DNA of 64,000 nt from a bacterium (GCA_026708015.1 JAPOVT010000057.1:33203-97202); one strand, 5' to 3'; positions 11,833 to 21,302 are shown, numbered from the stretch's first letter. The notes: generated by a model not told the origin, from the sequence alone. Made by a program: numbers and translations.

Positions 11833-13262
11833 CAGCCGGCTGGCACAAACTCCTCTTCTTCGGCATCCCATATCACCTTGACCAGCGGGGAGTCGTCGGC
11901 GCCTATCTTGCCCTCGCTCATTGAAGCCGCAGACATGCCCGGCAGGTCGAACGACCCGAGGTTGGCCGCCGCCTCCAGGAATGTCTCGTTGGTGAGGTTG
12001 GGGCCAGCGGCGGTGGCAATGGCCGCGAACAGCCAGACCGTCTGACAGGCCCTGACCACCAGATCGAGGTTGATGGGCTGGCTGGGATCTTCGGTCACGT
12101 TGACCAGTTCGACATTCCCGTCCTCGTCGGTGATCTGAGCGTTGTTGTAATTCTCGACGCACTCATTGAGCAGGGGATCGTTCCCCCGGTCCCAGAACGT
12201 CTTAATCTGCGCGGGTGCGTACACGTGAAGCTGGATGGCGGTGGGATCGACGCCCAAGTTCAGGTAGATGTCTTCGTTAGACTCGCTGGTGATCTGCGGG
12301 ATGTCGATCCCCGCCCTGATCATGGCCCCAGACATGAGCGCAGGCTCCAGCGAATACACCAAATCAGCATCCTCATCGGCGATCCGCTGGACGATCACGT
12401 CGTGGTTGGCCTCGGCGGCCTGCACGTCGTCAACCGCGGTCACCCTGCTCACCGAGGTGATGGTGGCGCCGTGAGCCTCCAGCGTTTCGATGAGGGGGTC
12501 GGTGAGAGAGTCTTCGCTGGCCAAGATGCTGAAGTGGACCCTCTTGCCATCGATGAGCCCGTCGGCCGCGGCAGCGGCGATCAAGTTAAGCTGGATTCCC
12601 AACTTGGTGGCCTCGGTGGCGAAGAGCAGGCCATTGGAGCGGTTGATGGCCTCCGGTGTCACATCGTTGCCGTTGACGGCGATGGTGTTGTTGCGCTCGG
12701 TGTAGCAGAGCTCGTTGTCCTCGCGAAGCCAACCGACGAAGGCGAAGACCATCTTGTCTTCCACGAACTTCACGCAGGTGGCGTCGGCCTCCACTGTTCC
12801 GATGACGTTGAGGACATCAATGTAGGGAACGAGCATCCGGCCGTTGATGCCACCCTTCGCGTTCACCGCGTCTACTGCAACTTGCCACTTGGAGGCCAGG
12901 TCGCCCTGGTCGAATCCGAACATTTCGGCATCGAGGGAGGTCATGCCGATGCGGATCTCTGTTTCGGTCACCCCTCGGAATGAGGCGGTCAGCGGCACTG
13001 GAGTCGCCTCGGGCTCGGGTTCGGGGGCTGGTTCCTCGTCGTCGGGCTCAGGCGCGAGGGCCGGCCCGTCGGCTTCGGGTTCGGGGGCGGGTTCGTCGTC
13101 GTCGGGCTCGGGCGCGGGGGCCGGCTCGTCGGCTTCGGGTTCGGGTGCGCTAGTGGCCGGCGCGGCCGGCGCGTCGTCGGCGGAGTCGGTGTCGGAGTCC
13201 CCCCCGCAGGCGGTGAGTATGAGCGAAAGAGCGACGAGCACTCCAAGAAGCCGTTTGAACAC
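11832..13262 (-). CDS. Second lipoprotein substrate-binding protein (LivK-like)
   Basis: A 476-residue lipoprotein with lipobox I-L-T-A-C (Cys19), an acidic linker of about 75 residues of Pro-Glu-Asp-Ala repeats, then a type I periplasmic binding fold beginning G-V-T-E-T-E-I-R-I-G-M. The GTG at 13262 is chosen because GGAGG lies six bases upstream and a proper signal peptide follows; a longer frame to 13343 would put 27 extra residues in front of it. It is divergent from the MFS-LivF gene at 13417, which together with LivHMG should be its membrane partner. Confidence 0.9.
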   Translation of the reverse strand: MFKRLLGVLVALSLILTACGGDSDTDSADDAPAAPATSAPEPEADEPAPAPEPDDDEPAPEPEADGPALAPEPDDEEPAPEPEPEATPVPLTASFRGVTETEIRIGMTSLDAEMFGFDQGDLASKWQVAVDAVNAKGGINGRMLVPYIDVLNVIGTVEADATCVKFVEDKMVFAFVGWLREDNELCYTERNNTIAVNGNDVTPEAINRSNGLLFATEATKLGIQLNLIAAAAADGLIDGKRVHFSILASEDSLTDPLIETLEAHGATITSVSRVTAVDDVQAAEANHDVIVQRIADEDADLVYSLEPALMSGAMIRAGIDIPQITSESNEDIYLNLGVDPTAIQLHVYAPAQIKTFWDRGNDPLLNECVENYNNAQITDEDGNVELVNVTEDPSQPINLDLVVRACQTVWLFAAIATAAGPNLTNETFLEAAANLGSFDLPGMSAASMSEGKIGADDSPLVKVIWDAEEEEFVPAG

Positions 13263-13331
13263 TTGAACCTCCAAAGTCACTGTGGTGGTCACAACGTAGC
13301 GAAAAACGGCGACTCCTCGTCGCGGTCCACC

Positions 13332-13386
13332 CGAATTTCGCAATATTTTCGATGAGTGTAGACAAAAATCGAAAGTCTGTCTTTCG
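13332..13386. promoter_or_regulatory. Divergent intergenic control region with CGAAA-type inverted repeats
   Basis: The 154-base gap between the second binding protein and the second MFS-LivF gene is AT-richer than its surroundings. It holds an inverted repeat CGAAAG-N5-CTTTCG (13370-13386), a short palindrome CGAATTTCG (13332-13340) and TTTTCGAT (13346-13353). The last motif recurs in the gap upstream of the VOC-SDR-RpiR genes (21826-21833). A shared regulator is plausible but unproven. Confidence 0.35.
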
Positions 13387-13416
13387 CGATGCGGATTTAG
13401 GTGCTAACCATCTGTC

Positions 13417-15639
13417 GTGGCCGTCGAAGGGAATGCCCCAGACAACCCGAATCAGGATGCCGCCTCCCTTCTGAGCTCCACCATCCTTGACAACGAAGAG
13501 ACCCGGCTGTACGCCGCGCAGGCTGCCAAGCGAGATGTGGTGTATGAGGATGCCGCGCTGCCCGGCGTTGGCGTTGAGGAGATGGGCCTGCGGGACGGCC
13601 TCCGCCGGGGCGGGATGATCACGTTCGGCACCCTGGCCGCCATCGAAGCCTTCGACGAACTGGAGGGTGTCGCGCTCAGCGTTCTGGGCCCCGACATTGC
13701 CGAAACATTCGACGTCTCCGACGGCACCATCACCTTCATCTCGGTGGCGGCGGCTGCCTTCTTGATGCTTGGCGCCGCCCCCATGGGCTGGCTGGCCGAC
13801 CGCATGCGGCGAACCCCCATCGTGGCCATCGCCACCATCGTGTTCTCGTTCTTCTCCTTCGCCACCGGGCTGGCGGTGAGCGCATTCATGCTGTTCTGGC
13901 TGCGCTTCGGCGCCGGCATCGCCAAGGCCAATAGCCTCACCATCCACCCTACGTTGCTGGCCGATGCCTACCCGATTGCCATCCGGGGCCGCATGTACGC
14001 CTTGGAGAAGGGCATCTCCCGCGTGGCCGGAACGATCAGTCCGATCCTGGTGGGCGCGGTGGCCACAGTTGCCGGGGGCGATGAGGGATGGCGCTGGGCC
14101 TATCTGGTTCTCAGCATCCCCATAGCAGTGATGGGGTTCTATGCCCTGCGCCTACCCGAGCCCGAGCGGGGCCAATGGGAAAAGCGCGAGGTTCTCGGCA
14201 AGGGCCTCGACACCGACGACGGCATCGAGATCTCCGTAGAAGCTGCCTTTACCCGGATCTGGCGTATCGACACCATCCGGTACATGACCATCGCGCTGGC
14301 AGCGCTGGGCTTCGCGCTCTTTCCGGCCAGTTCCATTGAGAGCTTCTTCCTGGAGGAGGAGTTCGGCTTGGACGCCTTTGAGCGGGGGTTGGCCATATCG
14401 CCGACCGCCTTCGGCCTGCTGCTGTTCCTGCCGTTCATCGGCAAGCGGTTCGACCAGACGTTCAAACGCGATCCCAACCGGGCTCTGCGCATTCTCGGCT
14501 TACTGCTGTTCCCGCTGACGGTAACGGTGCCCATCCAGTACTTCATGCCCAACGTCTATCTGTTCGTGGCTTGGGCAGTGGTGAACGGGACGCTTCTGGG
14601 GGCGTCGTTCTCGATGATCGGACCCGCGGTGCAGACGGTTCTTCCCTACCGGCTGCGCGGCATGGGGATGGCCATCATCTTGTTCTTCATGTTCGCCATC
14701 GGCGCGGTGGGCGGTGGTCTCCTCGCCTCCCTTTTGCAAGACGAGATCGGGGAGCGGTCCACGATCATCACGATCACGGTGATCGCCATGCCCCTCGGCG
14801 CCTTCTACATCATGCGGGGGGCGAGCCGGATGCGGCGGGACTTGTCGCTGGTGGTGTCCGAGCTCAAAGAAGAAGAGGAAGAGCAGCAGCGTCGGGCCAC
14901 CGATGGCGCCACCATACCCGCGCTGCAACTCCACAACGTCGACTTCAGCTATGGCCAAGTGCAAGTGCTGTTCGACCTCAGCTTCGAGGTGCAACAGGGC
15001 GAGACCCTGGCCCTTTTGGGAACCAACGGAGCGGGCAAGTCGACCGCTCTCAAGGTGGTCACCGGATTGAACACGCCGGAGAGGGGCATCGTCCGCTTCA
15101 ACGGCCGCACCATCACCTTCGCCACTCCAGAGCAGCGAGTGGCCATGGGCATCCAGATGCTCCCCGGCGGTGGCGGGGTGTTTCGGTCGATGACGATCGC
15201 CGACAACATCCTGGTGGGCGCCGGCCACTACCGCCAGGATCGGGCTGCCCTGGAGCAGAGGCTCGACTACGTGTACGAGCTGTTCCCCATGCTGAAGAAC
15301 CGGCAACAGGAGTTGGCCGGCGACCTGTCCGGCGGCCAGCAGCAGATGCTGGCCCTGGCCCGGGTGATGCTTCACCAGCCCGAGATCCTGCTCATCGATG
15401 AGCTGTCGCTCGGGCTGGCGCCGGGGGTGGTGGCTGAGCTTCTCGAGCTGGTCGAGACATTGAAGGAGACGGGCCAGACGATGATCATCGTCGAGCAGTC
15501 TTTGAACGTGGCTCTGTCCATTGCCGAGCGGGCTGTCTTCTTGGAGAAGGGCGAGGTGCGGTTCGAGGGGCGAACCGCCGAATTGGCCGAGCGCGACGAC
15601 ATTGCCCGGGCGGTGTTCTTGGGAGAGGAGGGCGGCTAG
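13417..15639 (+). CDS. MFS permease fused to a LivF-type ABC ATPase, second copy
   Basis: A 740-residue paralogue of the 5936-8137 product with the same order: charged N-terminus, MFS domain with L-A-D-R-M-R-R in motif A, acidic linker ending E-E-E-E-E-Q-Q, then a LivF domain from about residue 505 (Walker A G-T-N-G-A-G-K-S-T, signature L-S-G-G-Q-Q-Q, Walker B L-L-I-D-E-L). The start is GTG at 13417; no strong ribosome binding site is seen. It reads directly into the LivHMG fusion gene with two bases between. The MFS half has diverged more from copy one than the ATPase half, by eye. Confidence 0.92.
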   Translation: MAVEGNAPDNPNQDAASLLSSTILDNEETRLYAAQAAKRDVVYEDAALPGVGVEEMGLRDGLRRGGMITFGTLAAIEAFDELEGVALSVLGPDIAETFDVSDGTITFISVAAAAFLMLGAAPMGWLADRMRRTPIVAIATIVFSFFSFATGLAVSAFMLFWLRFGAGIAKANSLTIHPTLLADAYPIAIRGRMYALEKGISRVAGTISPILVGAVATVAGGDEGWRWAYLVLSIPIAVMGFYALRLPEPERGQWEKREVLGKGLDTDDGIEISVEAAFTRIWRIDTIRYMTIALAALGFALFPASSIESFFLEEEFGLDAFERGLAISPTAFGLLLFLPFIGKRFDQTFKRDPNRALRILGLLLFPLTVTVPIQYFMPNVYLFVAWAVVNGTLLGASFSMIGPAVQTVLPYRLRGMGMAIILFFMFAIGAVGGGLLASLLQDEIGERSTIITITVIAMPLGAFYIMRGASRMRRDLSLVVSELKEEEEEQQRRATDGATIPALQLHNVDFSYGQVQVLFDLSFEVQQGETLALLGTNGAGKSTALKVVTGLNTPERGIVRFNGRTITFATPEQRVAMGIQMLPGGGGVFRSMTIADNILVGAGHYRQDRAALEQRLDYVYELFPMLKNRQQELAGDLSGGQQQMLALARVMLHQPEILLIDELSLGLAPGVVAELLELVETLKETGQTMIIVEQSLNVALSIAERAVFLEKGEVRFEGRTAELAERDDIARAVFLGEEGG

Positions 15640-15641
15640 CG

Positions 15642-18600
15642 ATGTTCTCGGCCGTTCTCGCCGCCAGCCGAATCAACCCCCAGGTGATGTTCAACGGCGC
15701 GGTCACCGGCATCGTCATTGGGCTGTTGGCCATGGGGATCGTGCTGACGTTTCGATCGACGAAGGTGATCAACTTCGCAGTAGGGAACATGGGACTGATC
15801 GGCGGAATGCTGTTGCCGCTGCTCGTGCTTCAATACAACTTCCCGTTTTGGGTGGCGGTGGCCCTGGTTCTGGTGATGGGCGCGGTATTCGGGGGAATCG
15901 TCGAGCTCATCGTCATCCGGCGGCTGTTCCGCTCGCCCAGGGTCATTTTGCTGGTGGCCACGGTGGGGGTCGCCCAGCTATGCCAGGTGATCCCGCTGAC
16001 GTACCCCGAGCTCGACGTCAAGGGAATTCGACGCTATCCGGTGGTGACCTCGGCCAGTTGGCGGCCGTTCGAAGCACTGGGGGTGAGCGAAGTCCAGCTC
16101 TGGACGGTGCTTGCTGCCCCGGCGGTGATCGCCGCGGTGGGCTGGGGGCTGCTGGCGCTCCGTACCCACAAAGACCGCTCGAGCCGGCGAAACACTTGGC
16201 TGAGTACATGGGTCGTCGGGTTGGCGGTGACCTTCGGGGTGCTCGCGCTGGTATCGGGGGGGGGCGAGCCCAAGGGGATCCGTGTTTCCGGTACCCAGCT
16301 CACCATCCTCGTTGCGGTCCCGCTTGTGGCGCTTGGCCTCTATTTGGTGCTCAACCGCACATGGTTCGGCAAGAACGTGGCCGCCGCGGCCGAAGACCCC
16401 GACCTTTCCCGGCTCGCGGGCGTCAACCCGAAAGTGGTCTCAACGTTCGTGTGGGTGATAGCCGGACTCATCTCCACGATTGCCATCGTTCTGCTGTCGG
16501 GGCAGAGCGGCAGCGTGGCTAACCTCGGGGGGCTTGGCGCTTCCACTCTGGCTCGGGCCCTGGTTGCCGCCGCGATCGCAGGGATGACCTCGTTTCCCCG
16601 GGCCATGGCGGCCGGCATGTATCTGGGCATCATCGAGTTCACGATTCAGTTCAACTTCCTTGAGCAGCCGGGGTTGTTCGAATTCCTGCTGCTGCTGGCC
16701 GTGTTGGGCGCGGTGGCTTTGCAGCGAAGCCAGCGCCTGTCGACCGAGTCGTTCTCGTTCACCCCGAAAGTCCCCTCTGTACCCGACCATCTCCGCCAAA
16801 TCTGGTGGATACGCCACATGAGTCGGATCGGGTTCGGAGTCGGGCTCTTGGCGTTGATTGTGCTGCCGCTAATCATCACCCAGCCGAGCCGGAATCTGGC
16901 CTACGCGTCGGTTCTGGCCTTTGCGCTGTGCGCCAGTTCGCTCACCGTCGTCACCGGATGGTCGGGCCAGGTCTCGCTGGCCCAGATGAGCTTCGCCGGA
17001 ATCGGCGCGCTGACCGCCGCCGCGTTAACCCGCGGCATCGAGATGGACTTCTGGTTCATCGATTTCAACGCCGACCCCATACCGTTTGCGCTGGCCGTGT
17101 TCATCGCGCCCCTGCTTACTGCGTTGCTGGCCGCGGTAGTGGGCGTGGGCGCTCTTCGGGTGCAAGGACTCATGCTGGCCGTCACCACCCTGGTGCTGGC
17201 CTTGGCCGCGTCGCTCTACATATTCCGGCGACCGATTTTTACCGACGGCAACGCTCGCACCGTCCCGTTCTTGCGGGGCGACTTGTTCGGCATCAACCTG
17301 GCCAGCCAGCGCAACTACTACTACTTCTGCCTGGTACTTCTCACTGTTGTCCTCTTCATCTTGGCGCGGCTTCGCCGATCCGGAGTCGGGCGGGGGACCA
17401 TTGCCATTCGAGACAACGTCGAGGCCGCGTCGGCCTACACCGTTAGCCCCACTCGCATGAAGCTGTCGGCCTTCGCACTGGCCGGCGGTATCGTGGGCCT
17501 CGGCGGGGCGGTGCTCGCCGGTTTGGTCCAAAGCATCCCGCTTTCCGAGCGGTTCTTCACCGTCGACGACTCGATCAGGCTGGTCGGCATCGTGGTTATC
17601 GGAGGTCTTGGCACGATCATCGGGCCGGTGCTTGGCGCCCTTTGGATCGAGGGACTCCCGTCGCTGTTCGACGACAGCAGTGTGGTGGCGCTGTTCACAT
17701 CCAGTATCGGGCTCTTGCTGGTGGTGATGTACTTCCCTGGCGGCTTCGTCCAGATCCTCTATTCGTGGCGGTCGTCGGGGCTGAGATGGGCGGAGAACCG
17801 CTACGGCCTGTCGAGGCCGCCGAAGGGGGCCCGGGGCTCGGTTCAGCTCCCGGCATCGCATCGGGTTAGCGCCGACACCGGCGAGGCGGTTCTCGAAACG
17901 CACAACTTGAGCGTGGCGTTCGGGGGAAACCAGGCCTTGAGTGGCGCATCGCTATCTGTTCCCCACAACCGCATCGTCGGGCTCATCGGCACCAACGGCG
18001 CGGGCAAGTCGACGTTCATGAACGCCGTCGGAGGATTCGTGCCGTCTGGCGGCGAAGTGCGTCTCAACGGAACGGAGATCAGCCGCCTGGCTCCACACCG
18101 CCGGGCACTGCTCGGATTGGGGCGGACGTTCCAGGGGGCGACGCTGTTCCCCGAGCTCACCGTGCGCGAGACCGTGCAAGTCGCCCTCGAAGCCCGGGAT
18201 CGCACTCCGATTCTGGCCGCCGCCGCAGGCCTGCCGCCTTCGGCCAGGATCTCCCGGGCGCAAAGGGCGGCCGCCGACGAGATTATCGACTTCTTGGGTT
18301 TGGGCCGCTACGGCGACTCCTATGTGGGCGATCTGTCGACCGGGACGCGGCGAATCGTGGAGGTCGGCGGCCTCCTGGCCCTCGACGCTCACCTGCTGTG
18401 CCTCGATGAGCCAACCGCCGGGGTCGCACAGCGTGAGGCCGAGGCGTTCGGCCCGCTGCTGGTGAGCATCAACCACGAGCTTCAGTCGTCGATGCTCATC
18501 ATCGAGCACGACATGCCGCTGATCATGAGCGTGAGCGACCATGTCTACTGCTTGGAAGCGGGCCAGGTGATCGCCGACGGAACCCCCGAACAGGTGCGTT

Positions 18601-18668
18601 CCGACCCCCTTGTCATTGCCAGCTATCTGGGAACAGATAATCGGGCCATCACCCGATCCAACCTTTGA
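15642..18668 (+). CDS. LivH-LivM-LivG fusion, second copy
   Basis: A 1008-residue paralogue of the 3024-5933 product: LivH-like residues about 10-350, LivM-like about 380-690, LivG-like about 750-990. Walker A is G-T-N-G-A-G-K-S-T, Walker B L-L-C-L-D-E-P-T-A-G, and the signature is again L-S-T-G-T-R-R. The LivH module carries an insertion of about 35 residues in the middle relative to copy one. Together with the binding protein at 11832-13262 and the LivF domain encoded just upstream, all parts of one ABC importer are present on two membrane polypeptides. Confidence 0.93.
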   Translation: MFSAVLAASRINPQVMFNGAVTGIVIGLLAMGIVLTFRSTKVINFAVGNMGLIGGMLLPLLVLQYNFPFWVAVALVLVMGAVFGGIVELIVIRRLFRSPRVILLVATVGVAQLCQVIPLTYPELDVKGIRRYPVVTSASWRPFEALGVSEVQLWTVLAAPAVIAAVGWGLLALRTHKDRSSRRNTWLSTWVVGLAVTFGVLALVSGGGEPKGIRVSGTQLTILVAVPLVALGLYLVLNRTWFGKNVAAAAEDPDLSRLAGVNPKVVSTFVWVIAGLISTIAIVLLSGQSGSVANLGGLGASTLARALVAAAIAGMTSFPRAMAAGMYLGIIEFTIQFNFLEQPGLFEFLLLLAVLGAVALQRSQRLSTESFSFTPKVPSVPDHLRQIWWIRHMSRIGFGVGLLALIVLPLIITQPSRNLAYASVLAFALCASSLTVVTGWSGQVSLAQMSFAGIGALTAAALTRGIEMDFWFIDFNADPIPFALAVFIAPLLTALLAAVVGVGALRVQGLMLAVTTLVLALAASLYIFRRPIFTDGNARTVPFLRGDLFGINLASQRNYYYFCLVLLTVVLFILARLRRSGVGRGTIAIRDNVEAASAYTVSPTRMKLSAFALAGGIVGLGGAVLAGLVQSIPLSERFFTVDDSIRLVGIVVIGGLGTIIGPVLGALWIEGLPSLFDDSSVVALFTSSIGLLLVVMYFPGGFVQILYSWRSSGLRWAENRYGLSRPPKGARGSVQLPASHRVSADTGEAVLETHNLSVAFGGNQALSGASLSVPHNRIVGLIGTNGAGKSTFMNAVGGFVPSGGEVRLNGTEISRLAPHRRALLGLGRTFQGATLFPELTVRETVQVALEARDRTPILAAAAGLPPSARISRAQRAAADEIIDFLGLGRYGDSYVGDLSTGTRRIVEVGGLLALDAHLLCLDEPTAGVAQREAEAFGPLLVSINHELQSSMLIIEHDMPLIMSVSDHVYCLEAGQVIADGTPEQVRSDPLVIASYLGTDNRAITRSNL

Positions 18669-18682
18669 ATTTGGTGAGGACC

Positions 18683-19495
18683 ATGCCCCCTGCCTCCAGC
18701 AAACCCGATGGCGCTGCCAGTCAGACGCCGCTACAGCTTCGCCGGATTCTTCACTTCGACGGCGCTCTCAATGTCCGAGACCTCGGCGGTATGAGCACCG
18801 CGAACGGCCAGCAAGTGAGATTCGGCCTCGTCTATCGATCCGACGACCTTGCCGATCTCAGCGCCCTCGACCTGGCTGAACTTGAAAAGCGGTCGGTTCA
18901 GACCATCGTTGACTTCCGAGATCCCAAAGAAGCCGACGCTCGACCTTCGAGGGTCCCCCGAGGGGCTGCTGTTGTATCGGCTCCCTTCGCTCGAGGGGAC
19001 CAAACTGCGGGCGAGGTGATGGAGTCGCTGGTTGCCGGGGAGCTGACCCGGGAGCACGCTCACCAGATTCTCCTCGATTCCTATGGGCGCAGTGCTGAAG
19101 CCGGCATTCCGGCGTTCACCACGCTGATCCGCTCGATCCTTGGCCGTTCCCCGGTCCTGTTTCATTGCGCGGGGGGCAAAGACCGGACTGGTGTGGCGGC
19201 TGCGGTCATCTTGTCGATCCTCGGAGTCGACCGCGATCAGATAGTCGAGGACTACTTGCTGACCAATGATCGGCTGACTGAGCAGTCCAGCACGTTCCAG
19301 CTTCGGCTGGCCGAATACCCCGAGGAGTCACGCGATGTGCTCTTGGCCTTGGGATTGGCAAAATCTGACTACATCGAGCTGGCGCTCGACGTGATCGACG
19401 GTGAGTTCGGGGGCATCGAGGCCTACGCCCAGGACCAGCTCTCACTCTCCTTGGCCGAGGTCGATGCTCTACGGGAGCTGCTGTTGGAAGCGTGA
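18683..19495 (+). CDS. Tyrosine-phosphatase-like protein, second copy
   Basis: A 270-residue paralogue of the 11011-11832 product with N-V-R-D-L-G-G-M, Y-R-S-D-D, V-D-F-R-D and the catalytic loop F-H-C-A-G-G-K-D-R-T-G (Cys162, Arg168). I choose ATG 18683, with GAGG four bases upstream, over an in-frame TTG at 18665 that overlaps the LivHMG stop. It is the last gene of the plus-strand transporter operon. The lysine in the P-loop is typical of PtpB/phosphoinositide-type members, hinting at a non-protein substrate. Confidence 0.87.
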   Translation: MPPASSKPDGAASQTPLQLRRILHFDGALNVRDLGGMSTANGQQVRFGLVYRSDDLADLSALDLAELEKRSVQTIVDFRDPKEADARPSRVPRGAAVVSAPFARGDQTAGEVMESLVAGELTREHAHQILLDSYGRSAEAGIPAFTTLIRSILGRSPVLFHCAGGKDRTGVAAAVILSILGVDRDQIVEDYLLTNDRLTEQSSTFQLRLAEYPEESRDVLLALGLAKSDYIELALDVIDGEFGGIEAYAQDQLSLSLAEVDALRELLLEA

Positions 19496-19496
19496 G

Positions 19497-20420
19497 TCAG
19501 TCGGCAGAATCTCGCCGGGTGGCCCACGGAGGGCTCAGCCGGTGTTCGGCGATCATGTCACTCCACAGCTCCTGAGCGGCGCGGGCTCGCTCGGGCCGCA
19601 GTCGTGCCACGGCAACGAACAAGGCGTCGACCACGGCCAGGTGGGCCAGCCGACTGGAAACGGCGGCAATTCGAAACTCCGACTCAGTTCCGCCGGCCAG
19701 CAAGACGTGGTCGGCGAGTTCTGACAGCGGCGATCGGGCGAACGTCGTGACGGCCACGGTATGGGCCCCCCCACTTGAGGCCGCTTCGAGTGCGGTCAGT
19801 GTCTCGCTGGTAGACCCAGAGTGGCTGATTGCCAGCGTCACGTCTCCCGGTCGAAGGAAACGGGCCGCGGTGAGCTGCATATGCGAGTCGTTGTGGAACT
19901 CGGCTCGGTGACCCAGCGTACGGAATCGAAATGCGGCGTCGAACGCCACCGCGGCACTGGCTCCCGCACCGAGGAAGATGATCGAGCGGGCGTTGACCAG
20001 CAATTCGGAGACTTGGTGGAAGCTGGCCCTGTCCAGCGTGTGTTGCGTGTGGCTGATGGCGTCGACGGTTGAGGAGAGCACCTTGGAGAGAATCGACTCG
20101 CGGTCGTCGCTTTCTGACGGGTCGGTGACGCCAGTCGTCGATACTTCGGCGGCTAGTCGAAGCTTCAGATCCTGGAATCCCCGAAGCCCGAGCTCTTGGC
20201 ACAGGCGCACAATGGTCGACATCGAAGTCCCGGTGCGCTGGGCCAGCTCCGACACCGATTGGCGGACCACGATGGCCGGGTCGGCCAGGATCTCCTCGGC
20301 CACCACCGCCAGCTTCGGCGTCAGGCTCGGAAGAAGGCTCCGGAGGTGAATCGTCGGCGGGATTTCAGGGTTCTCAGATTCGTCCAAACCGAGGACTCTT
20401 TCGGTCGGGTCAGAATTCAA
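19497..20420 (-). CDS. RpiR/MurR-family transcriptional regulator (HTH plus SIS domain)
   Basis: A 307-residue regulator. Residues about 25-105 form the HTH_6 domain (S-V-S-E-L-A-Q-R-T-G-T-S-M-S-T-I-V-R). Residues about 135-275 form a SIS sugar-phosphate-binding domain with F-L-G-A-G-A-S and the S-H-S-G-S-T-S-E-T phosphate loop. Such proteins sense phosphosugars. The start codon is TTG at 20420, 12 bases after the SDR gene, so it is cotranscribed with the SDR and VOC genes. It converges on the phosphatase gene with one base between stop codons. Confidence 0.9.
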   Translation of the reverse strand: MNSDPTERVLGLDESENPEIPPTIHLRSLLPSLTPKLAVVAEEILADPAIVVRQSVSELAQRTGTSMSTIVRLCQELGLRGFQDLKLRLAAEVSTTGVTDPSESDDRESILSKVLSSTVDAISHTQHTLDRASFHQVSELLVNARSIIFLGAGASAAVAFDAAFRFRTLGHRAEFHNDSHMQLTAARFLRPGDVTLAISHSGSTSETLTALEAASSGGAHTVAVTTFARSPLSELADHVLLAGGTESEFRIAAVSSRLAHLAVVDALFVAVARLRPERARAAQELWSDMIAEHRLSPPWATRRDSAD

Positions 20421-20432
20421 GGTAACAGTCCC

Positions 20433-21302
20433 TCATGGTCCATTCCCCGGCGGCCAACCCTCGACTAGGCCGAGTTCGGCGCATAACTCCAGGGAGTTCA
20501 GGGTGCGTCCCCGCCATTGGGCTGCTCGCTCGGGTTCCTCGGCCAGCCAGGCCACCACCTTCCCAGTGGCCTCGGGGGGCGCACCGCCGAAATTGTGCAG
20601 GTCGAGCGCGGCCATGGTCTCGGTCCAGGTGAAGCCGGGGTCGATGTTGACCGCGGTGATCCCGTCAGACTCGTGCTCGGCTTGCAGCAGCGGCACCATG
20701 CGGTGGAAGGCGCCCTTGGAGGCGCAATGGGCAAAGCCGAGCATCTTCAGCTCGACCACCTGATAGGGGGGATCGTCAACCTGGCCGGCCGACGAGGTCA
20801 GATTCAGAATGAGCCCCGATCCCCGCTCGATCATCGACGGCAGGATGAGTTGCGTGAGAAGCACCTGGCGCAGCACATTGGCGGTAAACGCGGTGTCGAG
20901 GGCTTCGAGATCGAGTACTCCTACCGGGTCGAGGAGGCCCGGGCCGCTCCAGATGGCGTTGTTCACCAGAACGTCGACCCGGCCCCAGGCATCGAGGGCT
21001 GTTTCAGCCGCGGCCCGCACCGACTCCTCAGACAGCAGATCCATGGTGATGGGCAGGGATCGCTGGCCCCGCTCAGTGATCTCCGCGGCAGTCGTCTCCA
21101 GGCTTCCGGGAACGGTCACGTCGCCTCCGCCATCCGACGTGGGCGGCGCGACCGTTCCCTCGCCTTCCCGCACCGTCCGGGCGGTGATGGCGACGTCGAA
21201 ACCGGCGTCAGCCAGGGCTAGTGCGCTGGCCCGACCGATTCCCCGGCTGGCTCCGGTAACCAGCGCAACGGGGCTAGACCCTTGCTGGCTCTGCTCGCTC
21301 AT
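20433..21302 (-). CDS. Short-chain dehydrogenase/reductase
   Basis: A 289-residue SDR with the NAD(P) motif T-G-A-S-R-G-I-G and the N-N-A motif. The catalytic region is atypical: after T-S-S-A-G there is an insertion with Y-Q-V-V-E-L-K, and the usual Y-x-x-x-K block reads H-C-A-S-K, with histidine where the tyrosine is expected. Either the upstream tyrosine serves or the enzyme is altered. The ATG overlaps the stop of the VOC gene by four bases. The substrate is not recognisable. Confidence 0.88.
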   Translation of the reverse strand: MSEQSQQGSSPVALVTGASRGIGRASALALADAGFDVAITARTVREGEGTVAPPTSDGGGDVTVPGSLETTAAEITERGQRSLPITMDLLSEESVRAAAETALDAWGRVDVLVNNAIWSGPGLLDPVGVLDLEALDTAFTANVLRQVLLTQLILPSMIERGSGLILNLTSSAGQVDDPPYQVVELKMLGFAHCASKGAFHRMVPLLQAEHESDGITAVNIDPGFTWTETMAALDLHNFGGAPPEATGKVVAWLAEEPERAAQWRGRTLNSLELCAELGLVEGWPPGNGP

